From an uncultured Clostridia bacterium (lineage in GTDB: Bacteria > Bacillota_A > Clostridia > Oscillospirales > Oscillospiraceae), in the NCBI GenBank assembly GCA_946405325.1, contig CAMJGU010000065.1:1-5787 (forward strand): DNA of 5,787 nt, in the 5' to 3' direction. The notes under the pieces were generated by a model that was given only the letters and a program-made list of their open reading frames with translations, was not told the origin of the DNA and ran no database searches. Shown here piece after piece: positions 1 to 5,643 of this stretch. How positions within the stretch are numbered: the first letter of the stretch is position 1; each line of letters opens with the position of its first letter. Both the position numbers and the translations under genes were made by a program.

Positions 1-440
1 GCGGCATCATGGAGGGCACCGGCATGATGGGCGTGATCGTGGATCAGATCAAGAAGCTGGTCAAGACTCCGGCAAGCCTCGTGACCGCGACCGAGATGAC
101 GTGCGTGGTATCGAACGTCACCATGCCCGAGCAGTACATCTCCATCATCATCCCCGGCCGGATGTATGCCGAGGAATATGAAAAGATGGGCCTGCACCCG
201 GCGTGCCTCTCGAACGCGCTCGAGAGCTCCGGCACCGTGACCTCGGCGTTGGTGCCGTGGAAGACCTGCGGCGCGTACATCCACAGCACCCTTGGCCTGA
301 CGGCGTGGGGCGCGGGCGGTTACGGCCCGTTCGCCATCTTCAACTGGCTCATGCCGATCATGAACATCGTGCTGGCATATCTCGGCATGACGGTCGCGGA
401 CATGAACAACGTCCGCCTCGCGAAGAAGAAAAAGGCGTAA
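1..440 (+). CDS. nhaC: Na+/H+ antiporter, NhaC family (C-terminal part, 5' end outside window)
   Basis: This is an integral membrane ion antiporter of the NhaC family, which exchanges Na+ for H+ across the cytoplasmic membrane. The reading frame is open from the first bases (first whole codon at 3) to the TAA at 438-440, giving about 145 residues. The family is usually about 450-500 residues, so roughly the last third is visible. The ATG at 9 is internal, since the frame continues upstream as Gly-Ile. Recognisable family motifs, in order, are GIMEGTGM at the left edge, an IPGRMYAEEY stretch, an LSNALESSGTVTSALVPW stretch with its conserved Trp-Lys-Thr-Cys-Gly continuation, and a GYGPFAIFNW segment leading into the last hydrophobic helix. 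The protein ends in a lysine-rich tail (KKKKA). The racemase gene follows after only 15 bases, so the two are probably cotranscribed. Members of this superfamily are not all simple Na+/H+ exchangers, so an organic substrate such as ornithine is possible; that is inference. Family assignment is confident, substrate is not. Confidence 0.9.
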   Translation, partial: GIMEGTGMMGVIVDQIKKLVKTPASLVTATEMTCVVSNVTMPEQYISIIIPGRMYAEEYEKMGLHPACLSNALESSGTVTSALVPWKTCGAYIHSTLGLTAWGAGGYGPFAIFNWLMPIMNIVLAYLGMTVADMNNVRLAKKKKA

Positions 441-455
441 GAGAGGAAGCAAGCC

Positions 456-1538
456 ATGAACAGAGATCGTTATCCGCAACTGGAGGTCGATCTCGGCAAG
501 CTGAAAGAAAACCTGACAGCGCTCCGGGAGCGCTGTCAGGATTCCTTTGTCGGGATCGCGGGCGTGGTCAAGGGCGCGGGCGCGTGGGAGAGCGTGGTGC
601 GCGTGTTCGACGAGGCGGGGCTTTCTTACCTCGCCACCTCCCGCGTCGACCAGCTGCGCGGCATGCGGGAGCAGGGCGTCAAAACGCCGCTGATGCTCAT
701 TCGCATTCCCATGCGCTCGGAGCTTGCCGATGTGGTGGCGCTTACGGACGTGAGCCTGCAAAGCGACCTCGATATCCTTTGCGCCACGGAGGCGGAGGCG
801 GCGCGGCAGGGAAAGACCCACGGCGTGGTGCTGATGATCGACCTCGGCGACCTGCGGGAGGGCTTTTGGGACGCGGAGGAGCTGATCGGCGCCGCTGTCG
901 CGGTGGAGCGTGATATGCCGCACCTGCATCTGCTGGGCGTGGGCGTGAACCTGAGCTGCTACGGCTCGATCCTGCCGGACAAGCGCAATATGCAAGGGCT
1001 GGCCAGCCTCGCCTACGAGGTGGAGCGCGCCATCGGGCGTCCGCTGGAGATCGTCAGCGGCGGCTCGTCCACGTCGATGTACATGGTGCTGGGCGGTACG
1101 ATGCCATACCGGATCAACAACCTGCGCCTCGGCGAGATCGTGCTGCTGGGCAGCATCTACGGGTGCAGCCCCGATTTTACGCACAAGGACGTGTTCACAC
1201 TCCGCGCCGAGGTGGTGGAGTGCCGGGACAAGCCAAGCTTTCCGGTGGGACAGCTCACCGTGGACGCCTTCGGCCGCACGCAGGAGTACGAGGATCGCGG
1301 GATTCGCCGCCGCGCCATCGTCGCCGTGGGACGGCTCGACTACGGCGAGCCCTGCGACATCACGCCGCGCATGGCGGGGATCGAGGTGCTGGGCGCGTTC
1401 AGCGACCACACGATATTGGACGTGGAGGCGGTCAAGGATCGGATCAAGGTCGGCGATATCCTCGAATTTGACGTCAACTATGCTTCGCTGGCAAATCTGA
1501 CGAACGCCCGCGGCGTCGAGCTGGTGACCAAAGAATAA
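456..1538 (+). CDS. orr: PLP-dependent racemase, ornithine/alanine racemase family (probable ornithine racemase)
   Basis: This is a cytoplasmic pyridoxal-phosphate enzyme of fold type III (alanine-racemase-like TIM barrel plus beta domain). Its best match by eye is clostridial ornithine racemase, which interconverts L- and D-ornithine as the first step of oxidative ornithine fermentation. Its 360 residues compare with about 350 for that enzyme. Visible motifs are the PLP lysine K39 in GVVKGAG, MIDLGDLREGFW (127-138), GVGVNLSCYG (161-170), the phosphate-binding region VSGGSSTS (200-207), NLRLGEIVLLG (222-232), VDAFG (269-273) and AFSDHTILDVE (314-324). The DLGDLREG and GVN(L)xCYG motifs separate this group from classical Alr. 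The start is supported by an AGAGGAAG ribosome site at 442-449 with suitable spacing, and the protein begins only about four residues ahead of the family's usual N-terminus. The gene follows nhaC by 15 bases and ends directly at a terminator. A perfect palindrome lies inside codons 19-29. Substrate preference (ornithine versus another amino acid) is inferred from similarity and context; racemase family membership is confident. Confidence 0.88.
   Translation: MNRDRYPQLEVDLGKLKENLTALRERCQDSFVGIAGVVKGAGAWESVVRVFDEAGLSYLATSRVDQLRGMREQGVKTPLMLIRIPMRSELADVVALTDVSLQSDLDILCATEAEAARQGKTHGVVLMIDLGDLREGFWDAEELIGAAVAVERDMPHLHLLGVGVNLSCYGSILPDKRNMQGLASLAYEVERAIGRPLEIVSGGSSTSMYMVLGGTMPYRINNLRLGEIVLLGSIYGCSPDFTHKDVFTLRAEVVECRDKPSFPVGQLTVDAFGRTQEYEDRGIRRRAIVAVGRLDYGEPCDITPRMAGIEVLGAFSDHTILDVEAVKDRIKVGDILEFDVNYASLANLTNARGVELVTKE
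512..540. repeat. Perfect 29-base palindrome within the 5' coding region of the racemase gene
   Basis: The left arm CCTGACAGCGCTCC (512-525) is the exact reverse complement of GGAGCGCTGTCAGG (527-540), with one central G. As RNA this folds into a 13-bp stem (512-524 with 528-540) and a CGG loop, beginning 56 bases after the first base of the start codon. It encodes residues L20 to Q28 in the first helix region of the enzyme. By eye the protein aligns with clostridial ornithine racemase without a gap here, so this is not an inserted element. The structure is certain from the sequence; a function (attenuation, mRNA processing or protein binding) is not shown. Confidence 0.9.
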
Positions 1539-1567
1539 AAAAGCGCCCGCGCGGGCGCTTTTTTATT
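1534..1567. terminator. Bidirectional rho-independent terminator between convergent racemase and argJ genes
   Basis: A perfect 34-base palindrome has the G+C core GCGCCCGC (1543-1550) followed directly by GCGGGCGC (1551-1558), flanked by six A on the left (1537-1542) and six T on the right (1559-1564). It therefore presents a GC stem plus T tract to transcripts from either direction. The palindrome overlaps the TAA stop codon of the racemase (1536-1538), and argJ ends 8 bases beyond its right edge. It should end both the nhaC-racemase transcript (+) and the argJ transcript (-). Confidence 0.95.
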
Positions 1568-1574
1568 GGCACGA

Positions 1575-2798
1575 TCACGAACGATAGTCTCCGTTGATCC
1601 GCACATATTCGCCGGTCAGGTCGCAGCCGTAGGCAAGGCCGCAGCCGTCGCCCTGATGAAAGTCAAGTGAAATGGTGACCTCTGCGGCGTTGAGCACCCG
1701 CGTGAGCGGCTGCTCAGCGCCTTCCGCGGCGAGACCATTTTGCGAGAGCGGCACCTCTCCCAGCGGACTGCGGATCGTGCAGTCCGGCGCAGTATCGCCG
1801 CATTCCGCACCGGAATTGCCGACTGCCGTCAGAATTTCACCCCAGGACAATCTGGCGTGTCCCAAAGCCAGCTTGACAGAGGTCGAGGACGCGACGGCGC
1901 GCGCCACGGCGAAGGCGCTTTCCCGCGTGGCGAGCCCGTGAACCTCCACCGTCATCATGCGGGAGGCTCCCTCGCCGTCGGCGGCGATCTTTTTCGCCAT
2001 GGTCAGGCAAATCTGATCCAGCGCGTCTGCAAACGCCTCGATGTCGGCGGGATGGTCGACGGCAACGCCCGAGGCGCCGTTGGCAAACAAGAAGATCGAG
2101 TCGTTGGTGGACGTATCCCCGTCGATCGTCAGCAGGTGGATGCTGCTGTCGCAGGCATCCCGCAGCAGGGATTGCAGCACAGGCTGGTCGACCGCGGCGT
2201 CGGTGGTGAGGAACGTCAGCGTGGTCGCCATGTTTGGGTGGATCATGCCGGAGCCTTTGGACATGGCGCCGATCCGGATCGTCCCACCGCTCAGCGTAAG
2301 CTCGACCGCCATTTCTTTTCTGACCTTGTCCGTGGTCATGATCGCCCAGGCCGCGTCAGACCCGCCGGAGGGGGACAGGGTGGGGATGATCTGCTCGACA
2401 GCCCTCTGGATCTTGTCCACGGGCAGATATTCGCCGATCACGCCGGTCGAGCTGACAAACAGCTGTCCGCTTTCAAGACCAAGCTGTCGTTCGGCAAAAG
2501 CGGCGATGCGCTTGGCGTCCTCCAAGCCGCGCGCGCCGGTGCCGGCATTCGCGTTGCCGCTGTTGATGACGATGCCGCGCGCGGAGCCTTGCTTCAGCAG
2601 CTCGCGTCCGAGCGTGACAGGGGCGGCGCAGAACCGGTTCGTCGTAAACAATGCCGCCACCGCCGCCTGACGGTCGGAGAGCAGCACGGCAACGTCGGGT
2701 TTATAGCTTTTTCGGCTCTTGACGCCCGCATAGATCGCGCCGGCCAAAAAACCTCTTGGCGTTGTGACGCCGCCGTTTTCGATGATTTGAAACGCCAT
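1575..2798 (-). CDS. argJ: Ornithine acetyltransferase / amino-acid N-acetyltransferase ArgJ
   Basis: This cytoplasmic enzyme of arginine biosynthesis transfers the acetyl group from N-acetylornithine to glutamate, giving L-ornithine and recycling the acetyl group. Bifunctional members also acetylate glutamate from acetyl-CoA. Its 407 residues are the usual family length. ArgJ is made as a precursor that cleaves itself before a catalytic threonine: here the motif is KGSGMIHPNMATTL (181-194), with cleavage expected between A191 and nucleophile T192. The oxyanion-hole pair is T118-G119 in SSTGVIG (116-122), the substrate-contacting glutamate is E276 in ADGEGAS, and the C-terminal INGDYRS tail is the usual active-site-closing end. 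The ATG is set by a GGGAGG site at 2805-2810, six bases upstream on the coding strand. An odd detail is TTDKVRKE at 155-162, where many homologues read TTDTxPKE as I recall them. No argC, argB or argD adjoins it, and it has its own promoter and terminator. Mono- or bifunctional activity cannot be decided from the sequence. Confidence 0.97.
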   Translation of the reverse strand: MAFQIIENGGVTTPRGFLAGAIYAGVKSRKSYKPDVAVLLSDRQAAVAALFTTNRFCAAPVTLGRELLKQGSARGIVINSGNANAGTGARGLEDAKRIAAFAERQLGLESGQLFVSSTGVIGEYLPVDKIQRAVEQIIPTLSPSGGSDAAWAIMTTDKVRKEMAVELTLSGGTIRIGAMSKGSGMIHPNMATTLTFLTTDAAVDQPVLQSLLRDACDSSIHLLTIDGDTSTNDSIFLFANGASGVAVDHPADIEAFADALDQICLTMAKKIAADGEGASRMMTVEVHGLATRESAFAVARAVASSTSVKLALGHARLSWGEILTAVGNSGAECGDTAPDCTIRSPLGEVPLSQNGLAAEGAEQPLTRVLNAAEVTISLDFHQGDGCGLAYGCDLTGEYVRINGDYRS

Positions 2799-2880
2799 GG
2801 GGCACCTCCCAAGCTATTTCGTTTTTGTAAGATGCCGGAATGCGAACGATTCCCTCAATAACCACAGAATTCACTTTATC

Positions 2881-2909
2881 ATTATACTGCGCTAAATCAC
2901 ATATGTAAA
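2881..2909 (-). promoter_or_regulatory. Sigma-A-type promoter for argJ
   Basis: On the - strand a TTTACA -35 box (2904-2909) and a perfect TATAAT -10 box (2881-2886) are separated by exactly 17 bases. Transcription would start near 2874, leaving a leader of about 75 bases before the argJ ATG at 2798. The leader contains one short inverted repeat (GGAAT 2837-2841 with ATTCC 2849-2853) and no T-box or other riboswitch that I can recognise. This promoter means argJ need not depend on readthrough from the upstream kinase gene. Confidence 0.85.
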
Positions 2910-2910
2910 G

Positions 2911-2960
2911 AAAAAAGAGGGACGAAGCGCCGTTGCCGCGCTTTTTGCCCGGTAAAAAAG
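2911..2960 (-). terminator. Candidate terminator region after the histidine kinase gene
   Basis: About 20-70 bases past the kinase stop codon, AAGCGC (2925-2930) pairs with GCGCTT (2938-2943) around a 7-base loop. On the - strand a T6 run follows only after an 8-base gap (A run at 2911-2916 on +), which is loose for a classic terminator. On the + strand the stem runs straight into five T (2942-2946). The CTTTTT at 2941-2946 can instead pair with AAAAAG (2955-2960), so two exclusive hairpins are possible. This is the only terminator-like structure between the kinase and argJ, and a weak or leaky terminator is the likeliest reading. Confidence 0.45.
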
Positions 2961-2978
2961 ATGGATTGCCTTGATCAT

Positions 2979-5411
2979 TTATGGTAACAGCTCCTCCAGC
3001 GCGGCGAACAGCGCCTCCGGTTCCACAGGCTTGCTCAGGTGAGCGTTCAGCCCCGCCTGCATACTGCGCTGCACGTCCTCGTCGTAGGCGTTCGCCGTCA
3101 GAGCGATGATGGGAATGATCCGCGCGTCCGGCCGCTCCATGGCGCGGATCGCGCGCGTCGCCGCAAGCCCGTCCATCTCCGGCATCCGCATATCCATCAG
3201 GATCGCGTCGTAATATCCGGCTTCGTGCGCCGCGAACAGCTCCACCGCAACGCGGCCGTTTTCCGCGTGCTCCGCCGTCATGTCACGCATGGAGAGCAGC
3301 ATGGTGATGATCTCGGCGTTGACATCCACATCCTCCGCCAGCAGGATGCGCCGGTCGGAAAGCGCCTTGGCTGCTCCCGGTTCCCGCGCGGGGAGCGCTT
3401 CACGCTTCCCTTCGTCCTTCCGCTCGGAGTTTTGCAGCGTCAGCGTGACCGTAAAGGTCGAGCCCTTGCCCTTTTCGCTCTCCACTGCGATGACGCCATT
3501 CATCAGCTCCACGAGACTTTTGGTGATCGGCATCCCAAGTCCCGTGCTGCCGTATTTGCTGGTGGTGGAGGAATCCTCCTGACTGAAGGCGTCAAATAGC
3601 TTCGGCAGATATTCCTTGCTCATGCCGATGCCGGTGTCGCTGACGGTGAAGCGCAGGGTCGAGTAATCGTTGTACCGCGCGGCCGTCTCCACCGTAAAGG
3701 CCACGCTGCCGCCCTCCGGCGTAAACTTCACCGCGTTGCCGAGGATGTTGATCATCACCTGCCGCAGCTTCATATCGTCGCCGATATAGTAATCTCCGAC
3801 CTGCCCGATGATCCGGCAGTCATAGTGAACGCCCTTATCGCGGCACTGTCCGTCGATGATCGTGTTGATCTGCTCGAGCGTTTTTGTGAAGGAAAACTCC
3901 TCGCTTTTGAGGGCCATGCGTCCGGACTCAATGCGGCTCATATCCAGAATATCGTTGATGATACCCAGCAAATGCCGCGCGGACAGCCCGATTTTTTCCA
4001 GATGATCCCGCGTGCTCTCTGAGACCGAGCTGTCCGCCAGCGCGATGTTGTCCAGCCCGATGATGGCGTTCATGGGCGTGCGGATCTCATGGCTCATGTT
4101 GGAGAGGAACGCGGTCTTTGCCCGGCTTGCCGCCTCCGCCGTCACAAGGGCGGCCCTGAGCGCGTCGCTTTGCGACATCGCCTTTCTGGTCTCCGCGTCC
4201 ACGTCGGTGAAGCCCATGCCGACGGCATGGACGACGTGGTCGTCCCGATCCTCCGGATGGCGGACGCCGGCAAAGCGCACCGTCTCGTAGGATTCCGCTC
4301 CGCCGCGCCGCACCATGTACAGATACGAGATCAAGCGCTCTTTTTCAAGCCCCGCCCGAATGGCGTCGGGATCGACGAAGCGAAGGAACGCCTCCCGATA
4401 CGCCTCGGTCACGCAGTCGTTTGCGTAGCGCTCCATGACGGCCTGATACGCGAAATGTTCGCCGACCCGCAGCCCGCTGTCGTAGTCGGCGAGCGCCTGA
4501 TAGCAGACGCCCTCGCCGCGGTCGAGGTCGATGTAATAGACGCTCCGGTAGTCGGAGGCGAGCGCTGTGATCATGCTGTTTGCCTGTACCTGGAGGCTCC
4601 TGACATACTGGCCCAGCTCCTCCTTGACCGCGTGGATGTTCTCGCTCAGCGCCCGCACGCTCTGCGACGGCTGAACGTCCGCCTGCGTATTGTCGCTTCG
4701 GATCTCCCGCGTCAGGTCGGTCACATTCCGCGAAAGCTCGCCAATGTCGGCAATTGTGCCCTGCAGCTGCCGCCGCAGCCGTCTGGTCACCACCATCACG
4801 AGGGCGATTCCGAGCAGCACCGTCAGGGAACTGTTGAAGGCGATGGAGCGCGTCTGCCGGCTGATCTGCTCGTCGTACCATTGGGCGCTGAAATCGACGG
4901 CGACGATTGCGGCGATGTCGCCGTCGGAGTCAAAAACCGGACTGTAGGCGCTGTAAAAGCGCCCCCATGCGTCGGTGTACGGCTCCTCGTCCACCGCCGG
5001 CGAACCGAGGCTCGCCGTGTACAGCGCGTCGGTGTAAAAGACCGCTTCTCCGAACTCGCTGGCGTTCTCAAGCGCCGGATCGATCATAAAGATGAACTGC
5101 CTGTTTCCCATGTCGCGGATGGTGTAGATGTATTCCAGATTGATATTTTCCTGAAATACCGCGAGGGTGTCGTGAATCGCCTGATAGGGCGCGGTGCCCT
5201 TGTCCGCCGCGCTCAGGTTCTTCAGCACGTCGCCGTCCAGCATATCCGCCGCCGTGTTGGAGATGTCCAGCATCCTGCTTTGGATCAGATCCTTCATGGC
5301 GGCCTTGGAATGGCTGACGAGTCTTGCACCCAGCGCCAGATTGACCGCCAGCAGGATGGCGGACACAATGACGATGATCTGCGCGGACAGGTTTTCCCTC
5401 AGCTTTTTCAT
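2979..5411 (-). CDS. Membrane hybrid sensor histidine kinase (Cache-like sensor, PAS-like, HisKA, HATPase, receiver)
   Basis: This is an 810-residue inner-membrane signalling protein that autophosphorylates on histidine and can pass the phosphate to its own receiver domain. Domains in order: first membrane helix about 11-31; extracellular Cache-like sensor about 32-190 with YIYTIRD (94-100), FIFMIDP (106-112) and YSPVFDSDGDIAAIVAVDFS (156-175); second helix about 192-208; a charged helical juxtamembrane segment about 209-275 without a convincing HAMP; PAS-like region about 281-405; HisKA with H-box SNMSHEIRTPMNAIIG (437-452), phosphorylated H441; HATPase with N-box NILGNAVKFT (555-564), G1 DTGIGM (592-597), F-box LFDAFSQ (605-611) and G2 GSTGLGM (621-627); a hydrophilic linker 661-686; receiver with acidic E693/D694, phospho-acceptor D740 in LMDMRMPEMDG, T772 and K794. 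All key residues are present. The ATG has an AAGGGAGG ribosome site (5421-5428) nine bases upstream. There is no Hpt domain and no adjacent separate response regulator. The ligand and the output are unknown; Cache sensors commonly bind small metabolites such as amino or organic acids. Confidence 0.96.
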   Translation of the reverse strand: MKKLRENLSAQIIVIVSAILLAVNLALGARLVSHSKAAMKDLIQSRMLDISNTAADMLDGDVLKNLSAADKGTAPYQAIHDTLAVFQENINLEYIYTIRDMGNRQFIFMIDPALENASEFGEAVFYTDALYTASLGSPAVDEEPYTDAWGRFYSAYSPVFDSDGDIAAIVAVDFSAQWYDEQISRQTRSIAFNSSLTVLLGIALVMVVTRRLRRQLQGTIADIGELSRNVTDLTREIRSDNTQADVQPSQSVRALSENIHAVKEELGQYVRSLQVQANSMITALASDYRSVYYIDLDRGEGVCYQALADYDSGLRVGEHFAYQAVMERYANDCVTEAYREAFLRFVDPDAIRAGLEKERLISYLYMVRRGGAESYETVRFAGVRHPEDRDDHVVHAVGMGFTDVDAETRKAMSQSDALRAALVTAEAASRAKTAFLSNMSHEIRTPMNAIIGLDNIALADSSVSESTRDHLEKIGLSARHLLGIINDILDMSRIESGRMALKSEEFSFTKTLEQINTIIDGQCRDKGVHYDCRIIGQVGDYYIGDDMKLRQVMINILGNAVKFTPEGGSVAFTVETAARYNDYSTLRFTVSDTGIGMSKEYLPKLFDAFSQEDSSTTSKYGSTGLGMPITKSLVELMNGVIAVESEKGKGSTFTVTLTLQNSERKDEGKREALPAREPGAAKALSDRRILLAEDVDVNAEIITMLLSMRDMTAEHAENGRVAVELFAAHEAGYYDAILMDMRMPEMDGLAATRAIRAMERPDARIIPIIALTANAYDEDVQRSMQAGLNAHLSKPVEPEALFAALEELLP

Positions 5412-5469
5412 CTGAACGAGCCTCCCTTGATGATGGGTTATGGCAACGTGGGCAGATTATCTGATTCTT

Positions 5470-5499
5470 ATTTTATCGAATGACTGCTTGCTTTGTCAA
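5470..5499 (-). promoter_or_regulatory. Sigma-A-type promoter for the hybrid kinase gene
   Basis: On the - strand a perfect TTGACA -35 box (5494-5499) and a TAAAAT -10 box (5470-5475) are separated by 18 bases. The start would be near 5463, giving a leader of about 50 bases that includes the ribosome site of the kinase gene. The gene is therefore likely transcribed on its own from this point. No operator can be named, although inverted repeats lie just upstream (5514-5577). Confidence 0.75.
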
Positions 5500-5627
5500 T
5501 AGCGGTGCTCGCGCTCACCGTGATCGCACTCGGGACACGCACTGCGGTGTTCACGGCGGGTGCAATTTTGCGGTGAGTCTTCCTCGTGATTCTGATTTTT
5601 TCTGCCAGATAGACACTTTACTGTCAA
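5496..5627 (-). CDS. Possible small Cys/His-rich ORF, unrecognised (43 residues)
   Basis: The frame opens at a TTG (5625-5627) and ends at a TGA (5496-5498) that overlaps the -35 box of the kinase promoter. The predicted peptide has no hydrophobic segment, is highly charged, and has cysteines at 5, 22, 31 and 34. Its C-terminal half contains ACPECDHGEREHR, a CxxC pair with nearby histidines of the kind seen in small zinc-binding folds. The upstream support is weak: only an AAGG nine bases before the TTG. I do not recognise a family. It may be a genuine small protein, the tail of a decayed gene (a stop lies three codons before the TTG in this frame), or chance. Nothing but the residue pattern argues for it. 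Confidence 0.2.
   Translation of the reverse strand: MTVKCLSGRKNQNHEEDSPQNCTRREHRSACPECDHGEREHRY
5514..5577. repeat. Inverted repeat and GCGGTG repeats upstream of the kinase promoter
   Basis: CTCACCG (5514-5520) is the exact reverse complement of CGGTGAG (5571-5577), separated by 50 bases. GCGGTG occurs three times in direct orientation, at 5502-5507, 5544-5549 and 5570-5575. The stretch is G+C-rich and stops abruptly near 5562, where AT-rich sequence begins. It sits directly upstream of the kinase -35 box, so a regulatory role is conceivable but not shown. Confidence 0.4.
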
Positions 5628-5643
5628 GCTAGTCTACCTTGAC
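5623..5643. repeat. Short inverted repeat at the left edge of the AT-rich end segment
   Basis: GTCAAG (5623-5628) pairs with CTTGAC (5638-5643) around a 9-base loop. It lies between the possible - strand small ORF and the + strand partial ORF. It is short enough to be chance, but it marks the point where both candidate frames begin. Confidence 0.35.

Noticed and set aside
203..913. A 236-codon + strand frame spanning the end of nhaC and the start of the racemase gene
   Set aside because: It is out of frame with two recognised genes and is extremely Arg/Gly-rich, a typical G+C-driven shadow.
1740..2861. A 373-codon open frame on the + strand opposite argJ
   Set aside because: ArgJ has all its catalytic motifs on the other strand; this frame is low-complexity Arg/Gly/Asp-rich and has no recognisable domain.
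2837..2873. An ARG box or leader attenuator in the argJ 5' leader
   Set aside because: Only one TGAATT half-site and one 5-bp inverted repeat are present. Neither forms a convincing operator pair, terminator or riboswitch.
4089..5483. A 464-codon open frame on the + strand opposite the hybrid kinase gene
   Set aside because: It is antisense to a gene with complete, motif-verified domains. Its translation is rich in Arg, Val, His and Gly without family motifs, as expected from G+C-rich codon positions of the opposite strand.
5484..5576. A short hydrophobic + strand frame (about 30 residues, Leu/Ala/Val-rich) ending in TGA at 5574-5576
   Set aside because: It overlaps the kinase promoter on the other strand and has no ribosome site or convincing start. 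Hydrophobic runs arise easily opposite charged frames in G+C-rich DNA.
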